DNA from: Spirochaetaceae bacterium
GTDB lineage: Bacteria; Spirochaetota; Spirochaetia; Treponematales; Breznakiellaceae
Assembly (NCBI GenBank): GCA_031269165.1
Contig: JAISZQ010000226.1
Span: 1-8,518, forward strand
DNA: 8,518 nucleotides
Reading direction: 5' to 3'
The position numbers and the translations under genes are program-made. Below, piece after piece: positions 1-6,326 of this stretch (position 1 is its first letter; the number at the start of each line of letters is the position of its first letter). The notes under the pieces were generated by a model. The model had not been told where the DNA came from, made no database searches, and saw nothing but the letters and a program-made list of their open reading frames with translations.

Positions 1-6
1 AAGCAC

Positions 7-129
7 CTTGGGCTAGCCGATCCAAGCACCTTGGAGTGGCCAGCCCAAGCATCCGGGGGCGGACGGCCGACCCGGCATATTGGGCGGGTCGGATGGGACA
101 CTCCCCTCTACCTAGAGGGGACGTGTCCC
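7..129. repeat. Run of three stem-loops downstream of the lipoprotein gene
   Basis: Three hairpins lie side by side in the 183 bp after the lipoprotein stop codon. The first is nested: CTTGGGCTAGCC at 7-18 pairs with 38-49 (one mismatch) around an inner CCAAG/CTTGG stem (22-26/30-34). The second is CCGACCCG at 67-74 with 85-92. The third is compound: GGGACAC (95-101) with GTGTCCC (123-129), enclosing CCCCTCT (103-109) with AGAGGGG (114-120) and a four-base loop. The word AAGCACCTTGG occurs twice (1-11, 24-34). After it come two 'CCGCGCTTTTCC' copies (131-142, 145-156). The third stem could halt transcription of the lipoprotein gene, but the minus strand has no T-run after it, so a palindromic repeat cut by the window edge is equally likely. 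Confidence 0.6.
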
Positions 130-183
130 TCCGCGCTTTTCCTCCCGCGCTTTTCCGTGCCGCCGCCATACATACTCCGGTTA

Positions 184-1617
184 TCACCGTGCTTGCGGTA
201 CCGCAATCAGCGTATCATCCGTGGTGCTGCCGATGTCGCTGCCGCCTGACTGGGGAACGCCGCCTTTGGTGTAGGTGCCGCCCGTGCCCCATTTCGCCGT
301 GGACCCATTCACAACCAGCGACGCACCGTTCCCCGCACTGTTGGCGAGGCTTGAGTCCGTCCCGGCGGGAAGGCTCCCGGCCTTGCCGTAAATCGTGCCG
401 CCTTCCATGATGAACGTAGCGGGCGAGTCCCCCTTGTTCACAGACACGCCGCCCCCGCGTCCGCGTCCGTTGCCGACGGTGTTGCCCGCAATCGCGCCGC
501 CTTTCATGGTGAACATACTTCCGTCCCCTACAGTTACGCCACCGCCGTCTACACCCCCTGCTTTGCTTTTCGCATTATTGCCCGAAATCGTACCGCCTGA
601 AAGGGTGAAGGTTGAGGACAGACCCAACCTCACGCCGCCGCCCATCCCCGCACTATCGCCGGAGGCGGTGTTAGCCGAAATCGTGCCGCCCGTCATGGTA
701 AACGATTTGTTCTTGTTCATGTTCACGCCGCCTCCGCCGCCGTTTCTGGTGCCGACGGCGATATTGCCCGAAATCGTGCCGCCTGAAAGGGTAAATGACG
801 ATTCAAAGCCCCCATTCACGCCGCCCCCGAGGGCGTTTCTGCCTTGCGCGGTGTTGCCCGAAATCGCGCCACCCGTCATGGTGAATACGGCCTTTTCACC
901 GATGCTCACACCGCCGCCGTGGCCTCCCTCTTTACAGCTGGCGGTGTTGCCGGAAATCTCGCCCCCTTCCATCGTGAAGGTTCCATACCACACATTAACG
1001 CCGCCGCCGGTCGCCCATTCGTTACTGTTATAGGTGTTGCCCGTAATCGCGCCGCTTTTCAAGACAAACTCGCTGTTTTCGTATATCCCGACGAGGGAAC
1101 TATCGTTGTCCGGCAACCCAACCAGCGTCACGCCGTCAAGGGTGAGTTGGCGCTTGCCCTTGTCACTCCCGATGTTGAGGAGGCGTCCCTTGCTCGTGAG
1201 CTTGATCGTCCCGCTCCCGTTGATGGTCGCCGCGCCGTCTCCCACGCGGAGGGCCCCCTCAACCCAGCCCTTGCCGTGGTCACCGTGCCCCGTTGTCCGC
1301 ACCGTGCCGTTCACGGTCAAGACCGCGCCGTCCTGCAATTCGAGGCCCGCGCCCTCCTCCGTCAGGTCAAGCGTAACCCCCTCGGGCACGGTGAGGGCCG
1401 TGTTGAGCTCCACCCAGCCAGAGAGCGTTACCGTGCCGCCCGCTTTAGCCGCGTTGAGGTCCTTCGCCAGTTTCGCCGCCGCCTCGTTGTTGCCGCTCGT
1501 ACCGCCGCTCGTGCCGCCGCCCCCTGAATTCGCGGGCGCGCTCGCGCACCCCGCCAGAACCACGGCAAACGCCAGCACCGCCGCCTGAATCCCTCTCGTT
1601 ACTCTGTTCTTTGTCAT
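184..1617 (-). CDS. Gly-rich lipoprotein with repeated beta-helix rungs
   Basis: Predicted 477-residue exported lipoprotein of unknown function. The N-terminus is a lipoprotein signal peptide: basic start (MTKNRVTR), hydrophobic stretch at about 11-21, then lipobox LAGC with the lipidated Cys at 24. A Gly/Ser/Asn linker (about 25-44) follows. Residues 45-185 form a non-repetitive beta-rich region (AAKAGGTVTLSG, LTVPEGVTLDL). Residues about 190-412 carry eight copies of a roughly 30-35-residue unit, GGGV-x-FTM-x-GG-x-ISGNTA, as expected for rungs of a right-handed parallel beta-helix resembling polymorphic outer-membrane or pectate-lyase-like folds. No catalytic motif is evident. The start is supported by AAGGAG at 1623-1628, five bases before the ATG. 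Repeat-filled DNA separates it from rhaA, so it probably has its own transcript. Surface adhesion or polysaccharide contact is a guess from fold type. The repeats could vary in number between strains by recombination. Confidence 0.88.
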   Translation of the reverse strand: MTKNRVTRGIQAAVLAFAVVLAGCASAPANSGGGGTSGGTSGNNEAAAKLAKDLNAAKAGGTVTLSGWVELNTALTVPEGVTLDLTEEGAGLELQDGAVLTVNGTVRTTGHGDHGKGWVEGALRVGDGAATINGSGTIKLTSKGRLLNIGSDKGKRQLTLDGVTLVGLPDNDSSLVGIYENSEFVLKSGAITGNTYNSNEWATGGGVNVWYGTFTMEGGEISGNTASCKEGGHGGGVSIGEKAVFTMTGGAISGNTAQGRNALGGGVNGGFESSFTLSGGTISGNIAVGTRNGGGGGVNMNKNKSFTMTGGTISANTASGDSAGMGGGVRLGLSSTFTLSGGTISGNNAKSKAGGVDGGGVTVGDGSMFTMKGGAIAGNTVGNGRGRGGGVSVNKGDSPATFIMEGGTIYGKAGSLPAGTDSSLANSAGNGASLVVNGSTAKWGTGGTYTKGGVPQSGGSDIGSTTDDTLIAVPQAR

Positions 1618-1649
1618 AATTGCTCCTTACATAGATTTAACATTGTCTC

Positions 1650-1655
1650 AGTATA
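1650..1655 (-). promoter_or_regulatory. Possible -10 box of the lipoprotein gene
   Basis: On the minus strand TATACT stands 33-38 bases before the lipoprotein ATG, in a locally AT-rich stretch between the Shine-Dalgarno sequence and the GC-rich repeats. No clear -35 box lies at the right distance, so the call rests on the -10 match and position alone. Confidence 0.25.
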
Positions 1656-1690
1656 CCCGAAAAGCCCGGCCGTGTGCGCGCGGTGCGCGA

Positions 1691-1720
1691 ATGGATAATG
1701 GAGAATTGAAAAGGGAGAAT
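1691..1720. repeat. GA-rich 'ATGGATAATGGAGAATTGAAAA' tract
   Basis: A purine-rich low-complexity stretch immediately before the first CATTGCGAG palindrome. Similar words recur at 5026-5058 (GAATTGAAAATTAAAAATGG and on) and 5354-5364 (AATGGATAATT), each time in non-coding sequence next to a repeat or hairpin. The recurrence shows a dispersed simple-repeat family in this genome. It has no readable start signal or reading frame of its own. Confidence 0.5.
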
Positions 1721-1723
1721 GCC

Positions 1724-1821
1724 GTCATTGCGAGGAGCGAAGCGACGAAGCAATCCAGACGGGGGAGGCCCTCACACGGGATTGCTTCGCCCGCTCTAAC
1801 GAGCGGCCCGCTCGCAATGAC
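1724..1821. repeat. CATTGCGAG palindromic repeat, copy 1
   Basis: Ends in the inverted repeat GTCATTGCGAG (1724-1734) and CTCGCAATGAC (1811-1821). A second inverted pair, GAAGCAATCC (1748-1757) and GGATTGCTTC (1779-1788), lies inside. The whole 98 bp can fold into one long hairpin. This type of dispersed palindrome is familiar from many bacterial genomes and encodes no protein. Short open frames across it read as the typical false peptide VIASEAKQSR. Confidence 0.85.
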
Positions 1822-1831
1822 AGGTGGCATC

Positions 1832-1851
1832 GTCATTGCGGGGAACATGAC
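1832..1851. repeat. Decayed CATTGCGAG fragment
   Basis: GTCATTGCGGGGAACATGAC looks like the two outer ends of the palindrome joined with the middle deleted and the right end altered. It sits between copies 1 and 2. Probably a deletion remnant. Confidence 0.45.
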
Positions 1852-1857
1852 AGGGCC

Positions 1858-1938
1858 GTCATTGCGAGACGCGAAGCGGCGAAGCAATCCAGAAGAGGGG
1901 CGTTCCCCCCTGGATTGCTTCGCTTCGCTCGCAATGAC
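1858..1938. repeat. CATTGCGAG palindromic repeat, copy 2
   Basis: The most symmetrical copy at 81 bp. GTCATTGCGAG (1858-1868) pairs with the CTCGCAATGAC end at 1928-1938. GCGAAGCAATCCAG (1879-1892) pairs with CTGGATTGCTTCGC (1910-1923). A short GC-rich loop lies between. The near-complete self-complementarity predicts a stable foldback in either strand's RNA. Confidence 0.85.
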
Positions 1939-2260
1939 CACCTGCCGTGGAGGCGAGGGGGGCTCGCAATGACAGGGGCGTGCTCCCCCCGAAGGGGGGC
2001 CGGGGGCCGTTCCCCTCACGACACGCCCAAGGGCCTCCACGGCCGTCATTGCGAGGGTGTAGCCCGAAGCAATCCAGACGGGGGGCGTTCTCCCTGGATT
2101 GCTTCGCCCGGCAATGTGCCGCCCGTTTGCCGCCCGCTCGCAATGACGGTCTGTCGTGGAGGCGAGGGGGGCTCGCAATGACAGGGGCGTGCTCCCCCCG
2201 AAGGGGGGCCGGGGGCCGTTCCCCTCACGACACGCCCAAGGGCTTCCACGGCAGGTGGCG
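1939..2260. repeat. Composite CACCTGCCGTGGAGGC palindromic element after rhaA
   Basis: The outer ends are CACCTGCCGTGGAGGC (1939-1954) and GCTTCCACGGCAGGTG (2243-2258), inverted with one mismatch. Inside are two nearly identical 98-bp modules (1946-2043 and 2155-2252, one difference by eye) that flank a CATTGCGAG copy. Each module has its own CGTGGAGGC/GCCTCCACG ends and a CCCCCCGAAGGGGGG core hairpin. Each also carries a stray GCTCGCAATGAC half-end of the other repeat family (1962-1973, 2171-2182), so the two families have inserted into one another. The right end is within three bases of the rhaA stop codon. The same terminal sequence is found inside the aldolase gene. Confidence 0.8.
2045..2147. 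repeat. CATTGCGAG palindromic repeat, copy 3
   Basis: A 103-bp copy with GTCATTGCGAG (2045-2055) and CTCGCAATGAC (2137-2147) ends and the inner GAAGCAATCC/GGATTGCTTC pair (2066-2075, 2096-2105). The right arm carries an extra degenerate stretch (CGGCAATGTGCCGCCCGTTTGC region). It lies between the two 98-bp modules of the composite element. Confidence 0.8.
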
Positions 2261-3538
2261 CTATCGCTTGGCCAGCACACGCTCCTCGTAGTCGCGCACA
2301 TTGGCGAGCCAGTCCGCGCCCATCGGGACGCCTTCATCAAGGCAGAGCTTGTCCCAGACGGCGGCGAAGGGCAGGGTCTTAAACTCTTCCATCAACGCGA
2401 GGCGTTCGTGGTTTTTCCCGGCGTTCTCGGCCTCAACAAGCAAGGCGGTGGGTTCGAGCAACGCCTCAAGAAGGCCCTTGCGGAGACTCCGCGCCCCGAT
2501 CGTCCATGCGGCGATGCGGTTGATCGAAGCGTCAAAGAAGTCAAGCGCGAAATTGACGCGGGGGAGGGCGCGGGTCCGCACGATTTGGGCGCACACGTCG
2601 CGGAGGTCGTCCGAGAACGTTACCACATGGTCGGAATCCCAGCGCAACCCCCGGCTAAAATGGATCAGAAGCCCCGGCAGGAAGAGCAGCATCGCGGAAA
2701 TTTTGTCGGCGATGGTCTCGGTCGGGTGGAAATGGCCGGTATCGAGGCAGAGATGGATCTGTTTCGAGACGGCATAGCCCATGTAGAACTCGTGGGACCC
2801 CACGACATAAGCCTCGCTGCCGATGCCGAAGAGTTTGCACTCCACCGCATCAATGATGGTTCCGGCAGGATAGCGTTCGGCCAAGATCTCGTCCAGCGCG
2901 TCACGAAGCCGCTCGCGGGGAGAAAGGCGGTCGGCAGGGTAGTCCTTTGACCCGTCCGGCATCCAGTGGTCCGTAACCGCCGGGCTTCCCTGATTCGCGC
3001 CCATCGCGGAGGCAATCCGCCGGGCCGCCTTCGCGTGCCGGATCCAGAACGAGCGCACGGCGGGATCGGCACTGGAAAGCATCCAACCTGAATCCGCCAT
3101 CGGATGGGAAAAGCACGAGGAGTTGAAGTCAAGCGGGATGCCTTTCGCCGTGGACCAGTCCATCCACTTTCTGAAATGGTCGGGCCGCAACTCGTCACGC
3201 CCCACGGTTTTGCCGCCGTCCGGTTCCGCGTAGAAGCAGTGCAAGTTGAACCGCTTCTTGCCGGGGATAAGGCCAAAGGCGGCCTCCGCATCGGCGCGAA
3301 GCTCGTCGCCGTTCCGCGCCCGCCCCGGATAGTTCCCCGTGGTGAGAATTCCCCCGCCCGAAAGCCCGGCGGCCCCTTCAAAGCCCGTCACGTCGTCGCC
3401 CTGCCAGCACTGAATCGACACCGGCACGTCCCGCGCCGCCGTTACCGCCGCCTCGGTGTCGATACCGAACCTCCCGTAGGCGGCCTTCGCCAAATCGTAC
3501 GCCTTGAGCGCCGCATCTTTGTCCGTATACTTTTGCAT
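2261..3538 (-). CDS. rhaA: L-rhamnose isomerase
   Basis: Cytoplasmic metal-dependent aldose-ketose isomerase that converts L-rhamnose to L-rhamnulose, the first step of rhamnose catabolism. The 425-residue length fits the family (E. coli RhaA is about 419). Family signatures run the whole length: SIQCWQGDDVTGFE (41-54), GGGILTTGNYPG (61-72), FNLHCFYAE (97-105) and HWMPDGSKDYPADR (191-204). The active-site region has DAVECKLFGIGSE with metal-ligand Glu233 and Lys235, LDTGHFHPTE with Asp266 and His269, and RWDSDHV with the Asp301/Asp303 pair. The start is supported by AGGAGA at 3547-3552, eight bases before the ATG. The aldolase gene ends 21 bp upstream, so the two are probably cotranscribed. 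The stop codon abuts a palindromic repeat. No truncation is seen and all key residues are present. Related isomerases can act on other deoxy sugars, so rhamnose specificity is likely but not proven. Confidence 0.95.
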   Translation of the reverse strand: MQKYTDKDAALKAYDLAKAAYGRFGIDTEAAVTAARDVPVSIQCWQGDDVTGFEGAAGLSGGGILTTGNYPGRARNGDELRADAEAAFGLIPGKKRFNLHCFYAEPDGGKTVGRDELRPDHFRKWMDWSTAKGIPLDFNSSCFSHPMADSGWMLSSADPAVRSFWIRHAKAARRIASAMGANQGSPAVTDHWMPDGSKDYPADRLSPRERLRDALDEILAERYPAGTIIDAVECKLFGIGSEAYVVGSHEFYMGYAVSKQIHLCLDTGHFHPTETIADKISAMLLFLPGLLIHFSRGLRWDSDHVVTFSDDLRDVCAQIVRTRALPRVNFALDFFDASINRIAAWTIGARSLRKGLLEALLEPTALLVEAENAGKNHERLALMEEFKTLPFAAVWDKLCLDEGVPMGADWLANVRDYEERVLAKR

Positions 3539-3559
3539 AACCCTTATCTCCTATTCTTT

Positions 3560-4999
3560 CTATTCCTTTGTTTCTTTTACCGAGACGCTCGAACGGTACC
3601 GCTCGACCTCCCAGTTATTGATAAAATTGATCTTGTCCTGCGGCATGAAAGACGGGCCGCCGAACGCCTCCGTGTACCCGGCAACCGCCGCCGCGTCCAG
3701 AAAGAGCGCGTAGGCCAAGTCCGCCGCCTTTTGGTGAACGCCGACACAGTACACCCCGACCCCCTGCACCGCGACCACCTTGGGAGGCCGCCCCGTCTTG
3801 GCAACGTGACGCTCAACCGCCTTTGCCACCTGCCGTGGAGGCAAATCGGGCGTTGCGCAACAAGCAAGAACGGCGGCCCCCCTTCGGGGGGGAGAATGCG
3901 CCTCTTTTTCCCCCCGGAGGGGGGCCGTTGCACTTTCCCCATACGTCGCGCCCGAGGAAAGCCCCTGCGGGGCCGCCTCTTGCTCCCCCCGTAGGGGGGC
4001 CGTTGCACTTTCCCCATACGCTATGCCCACCTCGCCTCCACGGCAGGTGGCCGAGGGAAGCCCCTGCGGGGCTTCGATGAAGAGCGGGTCGCTCCCCGCA
4101 TAGACGATGTGGTCGGGGGTAAAAGCCGAGGAGACGGCGGCAAACGACGCGCGGTCTTGCACGAGCCGCGCAATCTCGTTGTTCCGGTCAAACCGGACGA
4201 AAAGCCCGCCCGGATAATATGCCGCAAGTGCCGCCCGCACCCAATCGCCCACCTGCTGTGGAAGCGAGGCGGCGTGATGTGAAAGGGTCTCCCCTTCGGG
4301 GGGAGAGAGAACATCCTCTTCCCCCGGAGAGGTAGCCGCCGCGTTTCCCCTTAACGCCAGGCCCGCTTCGCCTACCGCAAGCGCGATACGGTCCATGACG
4401 CGCCGATATATTTCTTTGATGCCCGCCGCCGAGTTTGCCCCGACAAAAATGCCGTGGTTTTGCAGGAAGATCACCTCAGGCGGCCTCCCGTGCGTCTTGA
4501 TGTAGCCTTCCATCTCTTCTTTGACCACAGCGGAAAGCACATAACCGGGATTGATCACCGGAATCCAGAGAGGCGGCGCGTTCTCCGGCCCGTCAAAAAG
4601 CCGTTTCACCGCAGCCTCGCCCTCCTTTGAACAGGTGACGCCGTTCACCAGTGCCGGGTGCGTATGCACCACATACAAAAACGGCAGAACATCGTGCAAC
4701 AGCGTCTCGACACTAGGCCGCCCCGCCTCGCCCGGCGCGCGTGCCGCCATCATGTCCGCCAGAACCGCCGCCTCCCGCTCAGCGGCATCCTCCGGGTAAC
4801 GCCGCGTCCAAATCCGCGCCAGTGCCGCCCGGTCCATCCTGACAAACCCGCCTGAGTCAATCTCTCCCAGCGCCGTCCCCGACCCCTTGACATAGAGCGT
4901 GTTCCCGTCCTTCCACGACGTATTTCCTCCGCCCGCAATCACATAGTCCGGGTTGCTCCCGTAATACCGCGAAATCTCCACCAGTTCCTGCAAACTCAT
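3560..4999 (-). CDS. Class II aldolase (rhamnulose-1-phosphate aldolase type) with repeat insertions
   Basis: Zinc-dependent aldolase of the class II aldolase/adducin family. It most resembles the aldolase half of bifunctional aldolase/short-chain dehydrogenase proteins (YuxG/RhaE-like), which cleave L-rhamnulose-1-phosphate to DHAP and lactaldehyde. Visible motifs are GGGNTS (23-28), KGSG (38-41), SVETLLH with candidate catalytic Glu98, zinc-ligand HTHP (112-115) and NHG with His182. The conserved tail PPKVVAVQGVG...INFINNWEVERYRSSVS (about 405-472) is intact, but no dehydrogenase domain follows, so this is a stand-alone aldolase. Its 479 residues include two segments with no place in the family: about 221-250, and about 317-391 with the internal repeat GESATAPLRGE (329-339, 354-364). 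Both coincide with palindromic DNA repeats, yet the frame stays open. AAGGAG at 5015-5020 is a rather distant Shine-Dalgarno sequence (15 bases). rhaA follows after 21 bp, supporting a rhamnose role; no rhamnulokinase is in the window. Confidence 0.85.
   Translation of the reverse strand: MSLQELVEISRYYGSNPDYVIAGGGNTSWKDGNTLYVKGSGTALGEIDSGGFVRMDRAALARIWTRRYPEDAAEREAAVLADMMAARAPGEAGRPSVETLLHDVLPFLYVVHTHPALVNGVTCSKEGEAAVKRLFDGPENAPPLWIPVINPGYVLSAVVKEEMEGYIKTHGRPPEVIFLQNHGIFVGANSAAGIKEIYRRVMDRIALAVGEAGLALRGNAAATSPGEEDVLSPPEGETLSHHAASLPQQVGDWVRAALAAYYPGGLFVRFDRNNEIARLVQDRASFAAVSSAFTPDHIVYAGSDPLFIEAPQGLPSATCRGGEVGIAYGESATAPLRGEQEAAPQGLSSGATYGESATAPLRGEKEAHSPPRRGAAVLACCATPDLPPRQVAKAVERHVAKTGRPPKVVAVQGVGVYCVGVHQKAADLAYALFLDAAAVAGYTEAFGGPSFMPQDKINFINNWEVERYRSSVSVKETKE
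3825..4051. repeat. Palindromic element inserted in frame in the aldolase gene
   Basis: A perfect 18-bp inverted repeat, GCCACCTGCCGTGGAGGC at 3825-3842 and its complement at 4034-4051, bounds 227 bp. Inside are three G/C foldbacks (CCCCCCTTCGGGGGG near 3874, CCCCCCGGAGGGGGG near 3910, CCCCCCGTAGGGGGG near 3985). There is also a 25-bp exact direct repeat, 3921-3945 and 3996-4020, offset 75 bp. A near-copy of GAGGAAGCCCCTGCGGGGC occurs inside (3954-3973) and just outside (4053-4072), offset 99 bp. Both offsets are multiples of three. The ends match the element after rhaA. On the minus strand it is translated as residues about 317-391 with no stop codon. The left end reads ATCRGG and the right end LPPRQVA. 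Confidence 0.85.
4248..4335. repeat. Second, decayed palindromic-element copy in the aldolase gene
   Basis: CCACCTGCTGTGGAAGCGAGG (from 4249) differs at two bases from the CCACCTGCCGTGGAGGCGAGG end of the intergenic element. It is followed, as there, by a G/C foldback (CCCCTTCGGGG at 4291-4301) and a further imperfect one (4319-4332). The opposite end is not recognisable, so the right limit is approximate. Translated as residues about 221-250 (SPGEEDVLSPPEGETLSHH...LPQQVG). LPQQVG matches LPPRQVA from the other insertion, so both copies are read in the same frame. Confidence 0.65.
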
Positions 5000-5217
5000 C
5001 GTTATCCCGTCCCACTCCTTTGGGGAATTGAAAATTAAAAATGGAGAATGGAAAATTATGGTAACAGAACGCGCAGTCTCCGAAGCCCGCGCATTTTCAA
5101 TTATCTATGTTCCATTCACGCAAGGCGTGTGCCTATTCACTTTAATAAGTATCTGTCTCTTTTTCCGCGCTGTGAATGGACAAAACGACAAGAAACATGG
5201 ACAAAACCCGGCCATCG

Positions 5218-5229
5218 CGGAACGTTTCG
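5218..5229. promoter_or_regulatory. Possible operator with central CG upstream of aldolase
   Basis: CGGAACGTTTCG is a 12-bp palindrome with one mismatched pair around a central CG, the usual centre of LacI-family operators. It stands about 220 bp before the aldolase start, far for a simple repressor site unless the leader is long. A chance palindrome in GC-rich sequence is a real alternative. Confidence 0.2.
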
Positions 5230-5315
5230 GTTGCGCGCCGGATCCGCGCAATCGCCCGTGGTGACGGTGTCTGCGAGATACGGTTCCGGCGGAACGGGAA
5301 GGAAGGGTAACCGCT

Positions 5316-5353
5316 GGGGGAGCCGCCTTAAGCGGGCGTTCCCCCTTCGGGGG
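5316..5353 (-). terminator. Possible terminator/alternative hairpins after the dehydrogenase gene
   Basis: Starting 22 bp past the dehydrogenase stop, the transcript would form CCCCCGAAGGGGG (5341-5353). Alternatively the same G-run pairs with CCCCC from 5316-5320 around a CCGC/GCGG stem. No U-run follows, so intrinsic termination is doubtful. The CCCCC-GAA-GGGGG shape also matches the cores of the palindromic elements elsewhere in the window, so this may be a repeat remnant. Confidence 0.3.
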
Positions 5354-5374
5354 AATGGATAATTGCACCGGACA

Positions 5375-6313
5375 TCACACGATATACCGGCAGGTTCCTG
5401 TTTTAAGCACCTCAAGCAGGTTTTCCACCGCCATCATTCCCATGTTGTGGGTTGCCTCGATGGTCGCGGCCCCCACGTGAGGTGTCAAGATACAGTTGGA
5501 AAGGGTGCGTAGAGGACTTTCGTAAGGCGGTTCCTCAACGGTCGCGTCAAGGCCGGCGGCAAAAATCTCTCCGTTTTTGAGGGCCTCGTACAGGGCGTTT
5601 TCGTCCACGATGCCCCCGCGCGCGGTATTCACGATTATCGCCGTGTTTTTCATTTTTCTGAATTCCGCCTCCGCAATCATTCCCCGCGTTTCATCGGTCA
5701 AGGGCAGATGAACGGTGATAAAATCCGATTGCGCGTACAGCGTTTCCAGATCCGTATACGCGCCGCCCAGGCGCGAAACATACTCTTCGTCCCGATAGGT
5801 ATCGTAACACAGAAAGCGCGTCTCAAAGCCCGACGCCCGTTGCATAACGCCCTTGCCGATGCGTCCGGTACCGAGTACGCCGAGGGTTTTCCGCCACAGT
5901 TCGATGCCTGAGGGCCGTTCCTCGGCACGTTTTTTTATCGCCGTGTCCATCCGTGGAATGTGGCGCGCGGCGGCGAGCATCAGCCCGATTGCCAAGTCTG
6001 CCACGGAATCACCGTTGGCCCCCGGCGTGTAGGCCACCCGGATGCCCTTTTTCCGGGCCACGTCAAGGTCAATCGCGTCATAACCCACCCCGTAGCGCGA
6101 AATGACCTTGAGCTTTTTGCACGTCTCCAGCGTCGCCGCGCCGTACTCTTCCAGCCCGGCGATAACGCCGTCCGCTTCGACGAGAAGCGAGCGTCGTTCC
6201 TCATCATCACGGGGACGGATAACCGTACAACCGCCCTCTTCCAGCAAACGAAGGGGCAGGGGATTTTCTTTGGCGAAAGAACGAGGAGTCGCCAAAACAG
6301 TATACATACTCAT
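5375..6313 (-). CDS. D-2-hydroxyacid dehydrogenase, NAD-binding
   Basis: Cytoplasmic NAD-dependent oxidoreductase of the D-isomer-specific 2-hydroxyacid dehydrogenase family, interconverting a 2-oxo acid and a D-2-hydroxy acid. At 312 residues it has the two-domain core only, without the C-terminal ACT domain of many SerA enzymes. The substrate-side motif is SRYGVGYDAID (72-82). The Rossmann fold is LGVLGTGRIGKGV with GxGxxG at 148-153, and Asp171 ends strand beta-2, favouring NAD over NADP. The catalytic triad is complete: Arg232 in NTARGGIVDE, Glu261 in ATVEEPP, and His279 in TPHVGAAT. AAAGGA at 6321-6326 lies seven bases before the ATG; a second ATG two codons downstream is less well placed. 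It follows dctQM after 201 bp occupied by a palindromic element and precedes the aldolase. Phosphoglycerate, lactate, glyoxylate/hydroxypyruvate and sugar-acid substrates are all possible; sequence alone does not decide. Confidence 0.9.
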   Translation of the reverse strand: MSMYTVLATPRSFAKENPLPLRLLEEGGCTVIRPRDDEERRSLLVEADGVIAGLEEYGAATLETCKKLKVISRYGVGYDAIDLDVARKKGIRVAYTPGANGDSVADLAIGLMLAAARHIPRMDTAIKKRAEERPSGIELWRKTLGVLGTGRIGKGVMQRASGFETRFLCYDTYRDEEYVSRLGGAYTDLETLYAQSDFITVHLPLTDETRGMIAEAEFRKMKNTAIIVNTARGGIVDENALYEALKNGEIFAAGLDATVEEPPYESPLRTLSNCILTPHVGAATIEATHNMGMMAVENLLEVLKTGTCRYIV

Positions 6314-6326
6314 AACACAATCCTTT

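Larger units (their letters stand above)
5000..5374. other. Non-coding gap with hairpins between dehydrogenase and aldolase
   Basis: I find no convincing gene in these 375 bp. Contents from the dehydrogenase side (high coordinates): CCCCCTTCGGGGG foldback (5341-5353), whose C-run can alternatively pair with GGGGG at 5316-5320 around a CCGCCTTAAGCGG core; GTTCC/GGAAC stem (5283-5295); TTGCGCG/CGCGCAA stem (5231-5251); direct repeat ATGGACAAAAC (5177-5186 region and 5197-5207); 9-bp inverted pair TCCATTCAC (5111-5119) and GTGAATGGA (5172-5180), with CACGC/GCGTG between; and a GA-rich tract (5026-5058). The length and an AT-rich centre (5131-5165) suggest that the aldolase-rhaA pair may have its own promoter here, but I cannot place -35/-10 boxes with confidence. 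Confidence 0.55.

Noticed and set aside
395..1588. Long plus-strand open frames opposite the lipoprotein gene, with Pro/Pro-rich peptides
   Set aside because: They are antisense shadows of the Gly-rich repeats: GGC/GGT codons read as Pro/Thr on the other strand. They have no start signals and no recognisable domain.
1724..2252. CRISPR array
   Set aside because: The repeats are 80-103 bp palindromes of unequal length and spacing, with no short uniform repeat-spacer pattern and no cas gene.
1643..2340. Several overlapping open frames of 67-230 codons on both strands between the lipoprotein gene and rhaA
   Set aside because: They translate the CATTGCGAG and CCGTGGAGGC palindromes (peptides such as VIASEAKQSRG and HCERSEAIQGG). 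They overlap each other on both strands, lack ribosome-binding sites, and match the familiar false proteins produced by this repeat.
3104..3994. A 296-codon plus-strand open frame across rhaA and the aldolase
   Set aside because: It lies opposite two well-supported genes, crosses the gap between them, and shows no family motif. High GC keeps antisense frames open here.
3825..4051. A frameshift or pseudogene reading of the aldolase because of the foreign-looking segment
   Set aside because: The frame is uninterrupted through both insertions and the conserved C-terminal part resumes in the correct frame, so the gene appears intact. Loss of activity cannot be excluded from sequence.
5028..5362. 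Small plus-strand open frames (78 and 104 codons) in the gap before the aldolase
   Set aside because: They overlap each other in different frames, begin in the GA-rich low-complexity tract, run through hairpins and resemble no known protein.
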